Source of the DNA: an uncultured Lachnospiraceae bacterium
GTDB lineage: Bacteria > Bacillota > Clostridia > Lachnospirales > Lachnospiraceae
Assembly (NCBI GenBank): GCA_947630595.1
Contig: CANRIG010000022.1
Span: 1 to 44,327, forward strand
DNA: 44,327 nucleotides
Direction of reading: 5' to 3'
The notes under the pieces were generated by a model that had not been told where the DNA came from, ran no database searches, and saw nothing but the letters and a program-made list of their open reading frames with translations. The position numbers and the translations under genes are program-made. Below, piece by piece: positions 1 through 8,142 of this stretch (position 1 is its first letter; every line of letters starts with the position of its first letter).

Positions 1-65
1 CGGCCTCGCGGCCGTCCCAGAAAGGGTGTATCTCAGTCTGTCGGCAATCTATAGTCCGACAGATT
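1..65. repeat. Hairpin-rich sequence at the left edge, possible copy of a dispersed element
   Basis: Two hairpins are visible. CGGCC/GGCCG at 1-14 is short and may continue outside the window. A 10-bp stem with one G-T pair joins 35-44 to 56-65. Positions 43-57 match 24750-24764 at 14 of 15 bases (GGCAATCTATNGTCC), and both are preceded by GGGTGT. This suggests a shared repeat family. The element is cut by the window edge, so its extent is unknown. Confidence 0.35.
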
Positions 66-100
66 GGGAAAATATTAGAGTATCAGAAATATTTGAAGAG

Positions 101-145
101 AAAACCGATGGCTCCTGACTGAAATAAGTCTACTCCATCGGTTTT
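101..145. terminator. Bidirectional-type intrinsic terminator downstream of the DUF4446 gene
   Basis: An 11-bp perfect inverted repeat (AAAACCGATGG at 101-111, CCATCGGTTTT at 135-145) has its A/T ends built into the stem, so either strand gives a GC stem followed by a T run. It lies 50 nt beyond the stop codon of the leftward parA-parB-DUF4446 set and would end that transcript. Confidence 0.65.
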
Positions 146-194
146 CTTTATTCAAGCTGACCTCTGAACAGTAACCCGCAGTCAGGGAATATTT

Positions 195-713
195 TTACAC
201 CGGCATGTCGTTAAAATAATTGACCGCCTGCCGCAAAGCCTCTTTTTCTTCCTGCCCCAGCACAATGTAGGATTCGCCCTTGACGATTTCTTTGATGTAC
301 GTATAGCAGCCGTCTCTCCCGTGAATCGCGTTAAGCACAAATCCCGAATCGCTCTCATCCAGCATCGCCAGCGCAAAGCTCAGGCGGCCGCCCACATCCG
401 GGAACGCGTCGTACTTGACAATGCCGATTTTGTTGGCCGTTCTGCTCTGAATTTCCTTAATTCTGCGAATCTCATTCGCGTGCACCTTGCTCATTTCCAC
501 AATCCGGTCAATTTCCAGAAATTTCTGCGCAAACGCCTTTTCCAGTGAAACCGCGTCCTTTCCCTTCATAAACACGCGGTATTTTTTCAGAAAGCGGGTC
601 AGCTTCATCGACACCCGCACCATATAAAGAAGCACAAACACCATGATACCCATCATCACAATGACAATGATACCAAGATCGATGCCAAGCGAGTTTAAAA
701 TATTGCTCTCCAT
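195..713 (-). CDS. DUF4446 family membrane-anchored protein
   Basis: 172 residues. A hydrophobic segment at about residues 8-32 predicts one N-terminal membrane anchor. It is followed by a basic, helical stretch (about 35-90) and a compact C-terminal domain with a GRDGCYTYIKEI motif and a G-ESYIVL strand. This layout and its place directly after parB match the DUF4446 family found beside parB in many Clostridia. The molecular function is unknown; the link to parAB suggests, but does not show, a role in chromosome organisation or origin placement at the membrane. The start is the ATG at 711-713, 33 bp after the parB stop, with a weak AAAGGGG-type ribosome site upstream. It probably shares the parA-parB transcript, which appears to end at the hairpin at 101-145. 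Confidence 0.8.
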   Translation of the reverse strand: MESNILNSLGIDLGIIVIVMMGIMVFVLLYMVRVSMKLTRFLKKYRVFMKGKDAVSLEKAFAQKFLEIDRIVEMSKVHANEIRRIKEIQSRTANKIGIVKYDAFPDVGGRLSFALAMLDESDSGFVLNAIHGRDGCYTYIKEIVKGESYIVLGQEEKEALRQAVNYFNDMPV

Positions 714-746
714 TCTATAATCCCCTTTTAAATATAATATGTGATA

Positions 747-1658
747 TTAAATACTTTCCCCGACGTCCGGGATAGACTGAAACAAATCCATCAGGCGTTC
801 CAGCTCCGCATTGGAATAATAATCAATCACAATTTTTCCGTGATTATTCGCTTTATGACTGATGGAAACCTTTGTTCCAAGCAACGATTTCATCTTTTCT
901 TCCAGATTCTGATAAATAAACTGATTTTTATCCTCTTTCTTTTCTTTTTTCTTCTCTTTGGTCAGAGATTTCATCAATCGTTCGACATCACGAACACTCA
1001 GCTTTTCATCAAAAACCTGCTGAGCCAGCCGGTACTGCAGTTCCTTGTCCTCAACAGCCAGCAGCGCCCTGGCGTGTCCGGTGGAAATCATCTCGTCGAT
1101 CACCATCTGCTGCACACGCTCGTCCAGTTTCAGAAGGCGCATGGAATTTGTGACCGCCGTGCGGCTCTTGGACACCCGCTCCGCCACCTCGTCCTGCTTG
1201 AGGTCAAATTCATTCAGCAGACGCTTGTATGCAATCGCTTCTTCAATCGGATTCAGGTTCTCACGCTGAATATTCTCGATCAGCGAAATCTCCACCGCTT
1301 CCTGATCAGAAAAACTGCGAATCACGACCGGCACTTCCTTCAGGCCAGCCATCTTTGCCGCCCGCCATCTGCGCTCTCCGGCAATAATTTCATAATAATC
1401 CTTTCGTTTCTGCACAATCAGAGGCTGCAGAATGCCAAACTGCTTAATGGAATCCGCCAGCTCCAGCAAAGCGTCCTCGTCAAACTTTTTGCGTGGCTGC
1501 TCCCGGTTCGGCTCCACGTCGTTGATATTCAGCTTGATTTCTTCCTTTTTTACAACCGTCCGTACCGTTTCATGTTCACTCTTCACCGGACTTTTCGGCG
1601 TGCTCTGTTTTGGAATCAGAGAATCCAGACCTTTACCCAAACCTTTCTTTACTGCCAT
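747..1658 (-). CDS. parB: Chromosome-partitioning protein ParB (Spo0J), parS-binding CTPase
   Basis: 303 residues. ParB loads on parS, binds CTP, slides as a clamp on DNA and recruits SMC; ParA acts on the resulting complex. The N-terminus carries GLGKGLDSLIP. The ParB/Srx domain has the GERRWRAAK nucleotide-binding box and ENIQRENLNPIEEA. A helix-turn-helix follows (QDEVAERVSKSRTAVTNSMR), then a C-terminal dimerisation stretch (GKIVIDYYSNAELERLMDLF). A lysine-rich linker (about residues 230-245, KEKKKEKKEDK) precedes that dimer domain. The start ATG overlaps the parA 3' end by 10 bp, a sign of coupled translation. Two perfect parS sites lie 0.85 and 2.3 kb upstream, supporting a chromosomal rather than plasmid ParB. 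Confidence 0.97.
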   Translation of the reverse strand: MAVKKGLGKGLDSLIPKQSTPKSPVKSEHETVRTVVKKEEIKLNINDVEPNREQPRKKFDEDALLELADSIKQFGILQPLIVQKRKDYYEIIAGERRWRAAKMAGLKEVPVVIRSFSDQEAVEISLIENIQRENLNPIEEAIAYKRLLNEFDLKQDEVAERVSKSRTAVTNSMRLLKLDERVQQMVIDEMISTGHARALLAVEDKELQYRLAQQVFDEKLSVRDVERLMKSLTKEKKKEKKEDKNQFIYQNLEEKMKSLLGTKVSISHKANNHGKIVIDYYSNAELERLMDLFQSIPDVGESI

Positions 1659-2425
1659 TCTTCTTCTCCCCTGTGAATTACTTCTTCCGCCAGCAAACGA
1701 TAAGCCTCTGCTCCCGTGGACTTTGCATCATACTCCGTGATCGGCTGTCCGTAGCTGGGAGCTTCCGCCAGTCTGACATTGCGCGGAATAATACTCTTAT
1801 AGATATTCTGATTCAAATTGTTCTTGACATTCTCGACTACCTGGAGCGACAAATTCGTGCGCGCATCATACATGGTAAAGACCACGCCCTCAATTTCCAG
1901 TTCCGGGTTCAGCCGCTCCTTTACAAGATCTATGGTATGAATCAGCTGGCTCAGACCTTCCAGTGCATAATATTCACACTGAATCGGCACAAGAACCGTG
2001 TCCCCGGCGCACATGGAATTGATCGTCAGCATATTCAGAGACGGCGGACAGTCAATCAGAATAAAATCGTAATCCGCTTTTATCTTGTCCAGCGCATTTT
2101 TCAGCAGATTTTCCTTATCTTCCACACCAATCAGTTCGATCTCCGCGCCGGCAAGATTGATATTGGACGGAACGACGGACAAATTTGCAAAAACATCCTT
2201 TTTCAGACACTGCGCGATCTCACGTTCTCCCAGCAACAATTCATATACGGTATTTTCCTCGCTGTCCTTGTCAATGCCGAGTCCGCTCGTCGTATTTCCC
2301 TGCGGGTCCATATCAACCACAAGCACCTTCTGACCAAGCTCAGCGAGAGAAGCGGATAAATTGATCGTCGTCGTTGTTTTGCCAACGCCGCCCTTTTGAT
2401 TTGCAACTACGATCGTTCTTCCCAT
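1649..2425 (-). CDS. parA: Chromosome-partitioning ATPase ParA (Soj)
   Basis: 258 residues, usual length for chromosomal Soj. ParA dimerises with ATP on nucleoid DNA, and ParB-parS complexes stimulate hydrolysis. In Bacillus subtilis, Soj also regulates DnaA. The deviant Walker A motif KGGVGKTTTT sits at residues 11-20 right after the first strand (TIVVANQ). Walker B-type LIDCPPSL lies near the middle, and the end (LLAEEVIHRGEE) is typical. It is the first gene of the parA-parB-DUF4446 set and overlaps parB by 10 bp. A purine-rich GAAGGGAG lies upstream of the ATG as ribosome site. The parS at 2501-2516 sits just upstream of the likely promoter, so ParB could modulate expression. Confidence 0.97.
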   Translation of the reverse strand: MGRTIVVANQKGGVGKTTTTINLSASLAELGQKVLVVDMDPQGNTTSGLGIDKDSEENTVYELLLGEREIAQCLKKDVFANLSVVPSNINLAGAEIELIGVEDKENLLKNALDKIKADYDFILIDCPPSLNMLTINSMCAGDTVLVPIQCEYYALEGLSQLIHTIDLVKERLNPELEIEGVVFTMYDARTNLSLQVVENVKNNLNQNIYKSIIPRNVRLAEAPSYGQPITEYDAKSTGAEAYRLLAEEVIHRGEEEWQ

Positions 2426-2464
2426 AAAACTACTTTTCTCCCTTCGTAACTGCTCTCATGAATA

Positions 2465-2473
2465 AGTATAACA
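2465..2473 (-). promoter_or_regulatory. Candidate extended -10 promoter of parA
   Basis: On the minus strand TGTTATACT forms an extended -10 (TG-N-TATACT). No good -35 is seen. It lies about 40 nt before the parA start. The parS at 2501-2516 falls roughly 30-45 bases further upstream, in a position where bound ParB could act. Confidence 0.4.
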
Positions 2474-2500
2474 CCAATTTATTTATTATTCTATAAAAAA

Positions 2501-2516
2501 TGTTTCACGTGAAACA
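2501..2516. promoter_or_regulatory. parS: parS site 1, ParB-binding palindrome
   Basis: TGTTTCACGTGAAACA is an exact match to the widely conserved bacterial parS. With one A/T pair more on each side twice over, the palindrome extends to 20 bp (2499-2518). It lies between the parA promoter region and the stop codon of the coiled-coil gene. Confidence 0.95.
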
Positions 2517-2541
2517 TTCCTCTGTTTTTCACAAAAAATAA

Positions 2542-3780
2542 TCAATCCTTTTTACTATTTTCTATCTCATCGGCAAGCTCTTTGATTTGATTCTTCATTG
2601 CAATCAGCTCTTTTTTGCAGCGATTGCGATTACTGTTCATATAAGCAAGACAAAATTCTGTTTTTTGGTAAAGTTCCCGGAGGAATTTGTTGATCTGTTC
2701 GGGGTTAAGAGCAGATTCTTTGTCGATATTTTGCTCCTGCGGGAATGCTTCTTCCGGATTTTCTTTTGGTTTTTCTTCAGATTTCTCTGCTATTTTTTCT
2801 TCTACATCTTCTTCTGCGTTTTCTACTGCTATTTTCTCTGATTCTTCTTTCTGGTTTTCTTTTACCTTATTTTCAGATTCCCTTTTTACGCTTTCTTCGG
2901 CTTTCTCGTCTGATTTTTCTTTCAGATTTCCTTTTTTTTCATTTTCAAATTCTTCTTTTATGCCTTCTTCCGCTTTTTTCTCTGGTTTTTCCTCCAGATT
3001 TTCTATTAACTTATTTTCAGCTTCTTCCTTTGCGCTTTTTCCCGTATTATCCTCTGTTTTTTCTTCCAGTTTTTCTGCTATTTTCTCTCCAGATTTTTCT
3101 TCAGATCTTACTTTTATTCCATTTTCAGCTTCTTCTTTTGTAATTTTTCTTATTTTTTCCTCTGTATTTTCTTCTGCTTTCTTTTCAGTGAATATTTCAG
3201 CCGACTCGGATAATATTTCTGTCGATGTGGAATCTTCTTTTGCTACAGATTCTGCATAACTCGTTGTTATCTCAGAAGAATTTGCAGTGCATGCTTTCAT
3301 CAATACATCAGAATCAGCCGGAATTTTCGCACCATTTTCATTCACAGGAGATTCTGCAGTGTTCTGATTGTTCAATACATTATCATAGCTGTCTTGTTGG
3401 AAAGATTCATCAGATGATTTATCCTCTCTGCTATGATTTTCTGCAATTTTCTGTGGACTTTCTGTCGTATCAAGCTCTTCCAATAACTTTTTATACTCCT
3501 CCTGATTTTTCAGGTGCGTTTCCATCAATTCCCTTGTCCAGTCGATCTGACTGTTCACTCTCTCCACATCTGCACGGGCTTTATCAAGCTTCCGTTGTGA
3601 TTCAGCATTTGCAATACGCGGAGAAAATATACTTCCCCGACTGTCGATCGTCTGACTCAATGATTCCAGGGCCTCCCGATAATAGGACTGCTCCAGAATC
3701 AAACCTTTCATTTGCTTTTCCAGCTCCTGCAATTTCTGATCATTTTCTTTTTTCAACTGCTCAATATATTCTCTGACCAT
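2542..3780 (-). CDS. Unrecognised Glu/Lys-rich coiled-coil protein bracketed by parS sites
   Basis: 412 residues; I do not recognise the family. Residues 1-104 look like a long amphipathic helix or coiled coil (EQLKKENDQKLQELEKQM). Residues 105-200 are Ser/Asn/Thr/Glu-rich and probably disordered. Residues 215-346 carry a degenerate 24-residue tandem repeat rich in E, K and N. Residues 358-412 form a second helical segment containing two Cys (377 and 388) and ending in a basic/acidic helix (KELIAMKNQIKELADEIE). No signal peptide or membrane segment is seen. The start ATG has AGAGGA 8 nt upstream. It is co-oriented with parA, with only 116 bp between. One parS lies directly after its stop and another about 155 bp before its start. 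Inference: a segregation- or nucleoid-linked accessory protein; function unproven. Confidence 0.75.
   Translation of the reverse strand: MVREYIEQLKKENDQKLQELEKQMKGLILEQSYYREALESLSQTIDSRGSIFSPRIANAESQRKLDKARADVERVNSQIDWTRELMETHLKNQEEYKKLLEELDTTESPQKIAENHSREDKSSDESFQQDSYDNVLNNQNTAESPVNENGAKIPADSDVLMKACTANSSEITTSYAESVAKEDSTSTEILSESAEIFTEKKAEENTEEKIRKITKEEAENGIKVRSEEKSGEKIAEKLEEKTEDNTGKSAKEEAENKLIENLEEKPEKKAEEGIKEEFENEKKGNLKEKSDEKAEESVKRESENKVKENQKEESEKIAVENAEEDVEEKIAEKSEEKPKENPEEAFPQEQNIDKESALNPEQINKFLRELYQKTEFCLAYMNSNRNRCKKELIAMKNQIKELADEIENSKKD
2743..3138 (-). repeat. Degenerate 72-bp (24-residue) tandem repeats inside the coiled-coil gene
   Basis: Residues 215-238, 251-274, 275-298, 299-322 and 323-346 align as 24-residue units with the frame K-E-E-x-E-N-(4)-N-x-x-E-K-x-x-K. 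A 12-residue half unit (239-250) sits between the first and second. The DNA is strongly purine-biased on the coding strand. Confidence 0.7.
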
Positions 3781-3893
3781 TTCAAAATCCTCTGTAAATC
3801 CATTACCAAAACAAAATATGTTTTTTGCCTGTCCACAGTTATACTTTTATTCCATGATACATGATAAACTCAAAAAAGAAAAGTAATTTATGA

Positions 3894-3922
3894 TTGTAAC
3901 ATGGAAAAAATTCGTTTATACT
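3894..3922 (+). promoter_or_regulatory. Candidate sigma-A promoter of the hydrolase-like gene
   Basis: TTGTAA (3894-3899), a 17-bp spacer and TATACT (3917-3922). The predicted start point near 3929 puts parS site 2 (3936-3951) at about +8 to +23, so ParB binding could block or slow transcription. Confidence 0.5.
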
Positions 3923-3935
3923 ATAATAAAATAAA

Positions 3936-3951
3936 TGTTTCACGTGAAACA
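3936..3951. promoter_or_regulatory. parS: parS site 2, ParB-binding palindrome
   Basis: A second exact TGTTTCACGTGAAACA, also extending to 20 bp (3934-3953). It lies in the divergent spacer between the leftward coiled-coil gene and the rightward hydrolase-like gene, just after the candidate promoter of the latter. Confidence 0.95.
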
Positions 3952-4065
3952 TTTAAATAGAAAGTCTTTACAGTATAGACAAATACACATAAACATAGGA
4001 TAACAACGGCTCATTTATCCGCAGAAAATTAAACCGAATTTTGAAAGAAAGAAGGAATTCTATTT

Positions 4066-4998
4066 ATGAAAGTAAAAACCTTTTTTAAAGATACGTCCGT
4101 CGTTTTAATCGCACTGCATGCAGTTAACTCTTTTATTGATTCCAATTTCATTAAGAAAACGAATAATAAGACGAACGGAACATTCTATCACTGGAAACAC
4201 GGCGATATTTTTTACAAAAAAAGCGGTCAGGGAGAACCATTGCTATTAGTTCATGATTTGACGGTCTTCTCATCTAATTACGAATGGTCGCGCATGATAG
4301 ATCAGCTTTCCGGGACATATACGGTCTATGCGCTCGACCTGATCGGGTGCGGCAAATCAGAAAAACCGGATATCACATACACGAATTATTTCTATGTACA
4401 GCTGATTTCTGACTTTGTCAGAGAAGTGATCGGCCAAAAAACGAAAGTCGCCGTATCCGGTCTTTCCGCGTCTTTTGTTTTGATGGCAAACGCAGCGGAC
4501 GGAGCTTTGTTTGATGATTTGATACTCATCAATCCGAAAACCATCTCGTCTCTGCGCAGCATACCGGACAAATATTCAAAAATTATCATCAACCTGTTTA
4601 ACCTTCCGGTCATTGGAAGAAGCGCCTATTACATTGCAGTAAACAAACCGAACACGGAATATTTTCTGACGGAAAAATGTGTCTACAATCCGTTTAAACT
4701 GAAACCGGCCATTATCAAGGCATATTATGACGCAGCTCACACCGGAAACGGAGCGGGAAAAATGCTTCTTGCCAGCCTGGACGGACACTATATCAATATC
4801 GACGTATCTTCTGCATTAAAAAATGCAGGCAAACAAATTTACCTGCTCACAGGAGAACACAACGAAAAGAAAGAAGAAATTAACAGCGTTTATACAAAAA
4901 TAAATCCGGACATTCAGACAAAGAATATTTCCGATTCAAGATATCTCTCTGCACTGGAATCTCCGGAGGAAATCATTGATTTTCTTAAAACTCTGTAG
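4066..4998 (+). CDS. Alpha/beta-hydrolase-fold protein, catalytic residues partly missing
   Basis: 310 residues. The fold signs are clear: a strand and oxyanion-type loop (LLLVHDLTVFSSNYEW, 59-74), the DLIGCGKSEKP turn (91-101) and a nucleophile elbow G-L-S-A-S with Ser134. Family members usually have HG in the oxyanion loop; here it is HD (63-64). The usual acid after the GE strand is replaced by H-N (GEHN, 263-266). The C-terminal His expected before the ALESPEE helix appears as S-R-Y (291-293). A hydrophobic stretch at 10-20 could be an uncleaved anchor. A purine-rich GAAAGAAGGA precedes the ATG. It is the only rightward gene left of the origin and is divergent from the coiled-coil gene. 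It may be a non-catalytic or altered hydrolase; no substrate can be named. Confidence 0.8.
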   Translation: MKVKTFFKDTSVVLIALHAVNSFIDSNFIKKTNNKTNGTFYHWKHGDIFYKKSGQGEPLLLVHDLTVFSSNYEWSRMIDQLSGTYTVYALDLIGCGKSEKPDITYTNYFYVQLISDFVREVIGQKTKVAVSGLSASFVLMANAADGALFDDLILINPKTISSLRSIPDKYSKIIINLFNLPVIGRSAYYIAVNKPNTEYFLTEKCVYNPFKLKPAIIKAYYDAAHTGNGAGKMLLASLDGHYINIDVSSALKNAGKQIYLLTGEHNEKKEEINSVYTKINPDIQTKNISDSRYLSALESPEEIIDFLKTL

Positions 4999-5010
4999 TT
5001 CCTTACTAAT

Positions 5011-5094
5011 GGATTTTAAATAATACGATTTTAAATAATACGATTTTAAATAATACGATTTTAAACAATACGACTTTAAATAATAATCGCTAAA
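5011..5094. repeat. 15-bp tandem repeat downstream of the hydrolase-like gene
   Basis: Units of TAATACGATTTTAAA occur at 5021-5035, 5036-5050 and 5051-5065 (exact). They are followed by a copy with two changes at 5066-5080 and a decayed copy at 5081-5094; a partial unit precedes them at 5011-5020. There are no spacers, so it is not a CRISPR. No terminator is evident here. Confidence 0.9.
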
Positions 5095-5114
5095 TACAAT
5101 AATTAAAAATCAAA

Positions 5115-5834
5115 TCATAACGGCTCCTTTGACGGCAGTCCCGCCTTGCGCGGGTAACGTAAAGGAGTCTCTTTTATTTTTTCAATCATAACAAAACTTC
5201 TGCCGATCTCGCTTCCCGGCAGATAAAATTCTTTCACTTCACGACAAGCTCCTCCCAACAGGGAAAATGCCCTCTCCGCCTCTTTCACTTCTATATCGAT
5301 ACCTGTCGATTTATAAGAAACGAACCAACCTCCCTTTTTTACAAAAGGAATACAGTATTCACTGAGGGAAGAAAGATTTGCCACGGCGCGCGACACACAC
5401 AGATCAAACTGTTCCCGGTATTCTTTATTTTTTGCTGCGTCCTCCGCTCTTGCATGCAGTGTTTCCACATGATCGATCCCAAGTTTTTCTGTTAATTCAT
5501 CCAGAAAACGAATCCGTTTGTTAAGAGAATCCAGAAGCACAAGACGCAGATGCGGAAATACAATTTTCAAAGGAACACTGGGAAAACCAGCGCCTGTGCC
5601 GACATCGATCAGACTATGATATTCCGTCAAATTCAGAACCTGCGCCAGAGAAAGGCTGTCAATGAAATGCTTTAGGACAACATCCTCATATTCTGTGATC
5701 GCCGTCAGGTTCATCACTTTATTTTTTTCAACCAGAAACTCATAATAAGTCAAAAACTGTTCCGTCTGACGCTCTATTAAAGTTATTCCTGTTTTTTTAC
5801 AGCCCTCAATCAAAACTGATCTGTCACATTTCAT
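5115..5834 (-). CDS. rsmG: 16S rRNA (guanine-N7) methyltransferase RsmG (GidB)
   Basis: 239 residues, normal length. It methylates N7 of the 530-loop guanine of 16S rRNA (G527 in E. coli numbering) using SAM. The SAM-binding loop DVGTGAGFP is at residues 77-85, preceded by KHFIDSLSL (55-63), a family hallmark. The NKVMNLTAI segment (38-46) and the C-terminal RYPRKAGLPSKEPL ending are also typical. The start ATG is at 5832-5834 with only a weak GCGGGA ribosome site. It follows mnmG in the usual mnmE-mnmG-rsmG order, but a 277-bp AT-rich spacer separates them. Loss of this gene gives low-level streptomycin resistance in other bacteria. Confidence 0.96.
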   Translation of the reverse strand: MKCDRSVLIEGCKKTGITLIERQTEQFLTYYEFLVEKNKVMNLTAITEYEDVVLKHFIDSLSLAQVLNLTEYHSLIDVGTGAGFPSVPLKIVFPHLRLVLLDSLNKRIRFLDELTEKLGIDHVETLHARAEDAAKNKEYREQFDLCVSRAVANLSSLSEYCIPFVKKGGWFVSYKSTGIDIEVKEAERAFSLLGGACREVKEFYLPGSEIGRSFVMIEKIKETPLRYPRKAGLPSKEPL

Positions 5835-6111
5835 AGAATTTTCCCGCTCTCACATATTTCTCATCCAATATCTTCTAGTATCTAATATCCTATATTCTTA
5901 ATATTCTAATATCTAGTATCCAATATCCCTTATTTTTTATTTTTTATCTTTTATCTTTTATCTTTTATTTTATCTTTTATCCTTATCTTTCATCTTTATA
6001 TCTTATATTCTCATTTACATCTTACATCATATAAATTAAATCTTATTTTATTTCTTACACTTGATATTCTACATTATATTTTATATTTTAAAATCTTATA
6101 ACACTTTGATT
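5835..6111. other. AT-rich low-complexity spacer between mnmG and rsmG
   Basis: No gene is seen. The plus strand is almost entirely A/T/C, with runs such as a 7-bp unit ATCTTTT repeated around 5945-5980 and many TATCTAATAT-type words. It looks like replication-slippage sequence. No terminator or promoter could be assigned with confidence. Confidence 0.6.
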
Positions 6112-7980
6112 TTACAACGCAAGAAACACCATCAGCACAGAAATATCCGCCGGAGTCACACCGGCCAGACGGGAAGCCTGTCCAATCGAAACTGGTCGAT
6201 ATTGCTTCAATTTCTGCCGTGCCTCCGTACGCAGACTTGGTACTTTATCGTAATCAAAGTCCTGCGGGATTCTGCGCTCCTCCAGCCTTTTAAACTGCTC
6301 CACCTGCTTGATCTGGCGCTGCAGATAACCGTCGTATTTAATTAAAATATTCACCTGCTCCGCCGCTTCCGCAGATATGGCAGGACGTTCCGGATCAAGC
6401 TCCGCCAGCATTTCATACGTAAATTCCGGACGGCGAATCAGCTCTGCCAGTGTTGCCGATGAACGGATCTCTGTGCTTCCGTGCCTTCTCATGAACTCCT
6501 GTACTTCCTCGCCTGCCCCAATGTGCGTCTTTTCAGCGCGCTCAATTTCTTCCCTGATTACTTTTTCTTTTTCCAGAAGTTTTTTATATCGATCATTATC
6601 GATTAGTCCGATTTCATAGCCAATTTTTGTAAGCCGCAAATCCGCGTTATCCTGACGAAGCAGAAGACGGTATTCCGCCCGGGAAGTCATCATCCGATAA
6701 GGTTCATGATTTTCCTTCGTCACCAGATCGTCGATCAACACGCCGATATAGGCCTGGGAACGGTCGAGAATCAAAGGTTCCTTCCCCTGAATCTTACGGG
6801 CGGCATTGATACCGGCGATCAGTCCCTGCGCGGCTGCCTCCTCATAACCGGAGCTTCCGTTAAATTGTCCGGCGCTGAATAATCCTTCAATATTTTTGAA
6901 TTCAAGGGAGAGCTTCAGCTGTCTGGCATCGATGCAGTCATATTCAATCGCATAGGCGTTGCGTACGATTTCTGCATGTTCCAGACCTGGTACTGACCGA
7001 TACATGGCGATCTGCACGTCCTCCGGCAGCGAACTTGACATACCGCCGATATACATTTCGTCGGTATGGATTCCTTCCGGCTCGACAAAGACCTGATGCC
7101 GCTCTTTATCTGCAAAACGAACCACCTTATCCTCAATCGAAGGACAATAGCGGGGTCCGATGCCTTCAATCATGCCGGAATACAAAGGAGAACGGTCAAG
7201 GTTTTCGCGGATAATCTGATGCGTTCTCTCATTTGTATACGTCAGATAACAGGATACCTGTTCTTTCTGGACGCTCTCGGGGTCCGTCGTAAAAGAAAAC
7301 GGAACGACACGCTCATCACCCTTTTGTTCCTCCATTTTTGAAAAATCGATGGATTTTCCCGCAATGCGCGCAGGTGTTCCAGTCTTAAATCGATATAAAT
7401 CGATATGATTATTTTTTAAGGAATCGGTCAAATAATTAGCCGCCTGCAAACCATTTGGACCGGTGTAGGAACTGACATCGCCATAAATACATCTGGCTTT
7501 CAGATAAGTGCCGGTACAGAGAATGGCCGCCTTGCAGTGATAAACGGCGCCTGAATACGTCTTTACACCGGTCAGTATTCTATTCTCTACAATCAGCTCT
7601 GTAACCTCCATCTGCCGGATGGAAAGGCGCTCTGTATGCTCCAGTACAGACCGCATACTCCTTGAATAATCGGCCTTATCCGCCTGTGCACGCAGAGAAT
7701 GAACCGCCGGTCCCTTGGAGCGGTTCAACATTTTAGACTGAATAAACGTCTTATCGATATTTTTTCCCATCTCTCCGCCAAGTGCATCGATTTCACGCAC
7801 CAGATGGCCTTTAGAGCTTCCGCCGATATTCGGATTGCACGGCATCAGAGCAATGCTGTCCACGCTGACCGTAAACATTACCGTGCGCAAACCGAGGCGC
7901 GCGCATGCAAGAGCTGCCTCACAACCCGCGTGTCCGGCTCCAACTACCACTACATCTGTAAATTCTTCTACCCTGCTCAT
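6112..7980 (-). CDS. mnmG: tRNA uridine-34 5-carboxymethylaminomethyl synthase subunit MnmG (GidA)
   Basis: 622 residues from the chosen start. With MnmE it uses FAD, NADH, methylene-THF and ammonium or glycine to modify the wobble uridine of several tRNAs. The N-terminal FAD-binding motif [13 protein letters not shown] follows the first strand. [19 protein letters not shown], a cysteine-containing family signature, and the [13 protein letters not shown] segment further on confirm the call. An upstream GTG at 7993-7995 would add five residues. I prefer the ATG at 7978-7980 because GTGAGG lies 9 nt before it and the protein then begins close to the FAD strand. The end ([14 protein letters not shown]) is the usual C-terminal domain. 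Confidence 0.96.
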   Translation of the reverse strand: MSRVEEFTDVVVVGAGHAGCEAALACARLGLRTVMFTVSVDSIALMPCNPNIGGSSKGHLVREIDALGGEMGKNIDKTFIQSKMLNRSKGPAVHSLRAQADKADYSRSMRSVLEHTERLSIRQMEVTELIVENRILTGVKTYSGAVYHCKAAILCTGTYLKARCIYGDVSSYTGPNGLQAANYLTDSLKNNHIDLYRFKTGTPARIAGKSIDFSKMEEQKGDERVVPFSFTTDPESVQKEQVSCYLTYTNERTHQIIRENLDRSPLYSGMIEGIGPRYCPSIEDKVVRFADKERHQVFVEPEGIHTDEMYIGGMSSSLPEDVQIAMYRSVPGLEHAEIVRNAYAIEYDCIDARQLKLSLEFKNIEGLFSAGQFNGSSGYEEAAAQGLIAGINAARKIQGKEPLILDRSQAYIGVLIDDLVTKENHEPYRMMTSRAEYRLLLRQDNADLRLTKIGYEIGLIDNDRYKKLLEKEKVIREEIERAEKTHIGAGEEVQEFMRRHGSTEIRSSATLAELIRRPEFTYEMLAELDPERPAISAEAAEQVNILIKYDGYLQRQIKQVEQFKRLEERRIPQDFDYDKVPSLRTEARQKLKQYRPVSIGQASRLAGVTPADISVLMVFLAL

Positions 7981-8142
7981 ATCGTCACGCCTCACCCAAT
8001 CTAATATGACAACTTAAATAACATTTAATATAACAGTTTACTACAACATCTCAATGTAGCAATTTAATATAATAGGTTAGTAATAAAAGTTAACATAATA
8101 TCTTAATATAGCAATCTAATATAATAACCTAATTATTTTCAA
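7981..8142. other. AT-rich spacer with degenerate repeats between mnmE and mnmG
   Basis: TAGCAATTTAATATAATA at 8057-8074 is repeated at 8109-8126 with one change, within a field of TTAATATAACA-like words. No gene is visible; a possible minus-strand promoter for mnmG may lie here, but I cannot pick one out. Confidence 0.5.
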
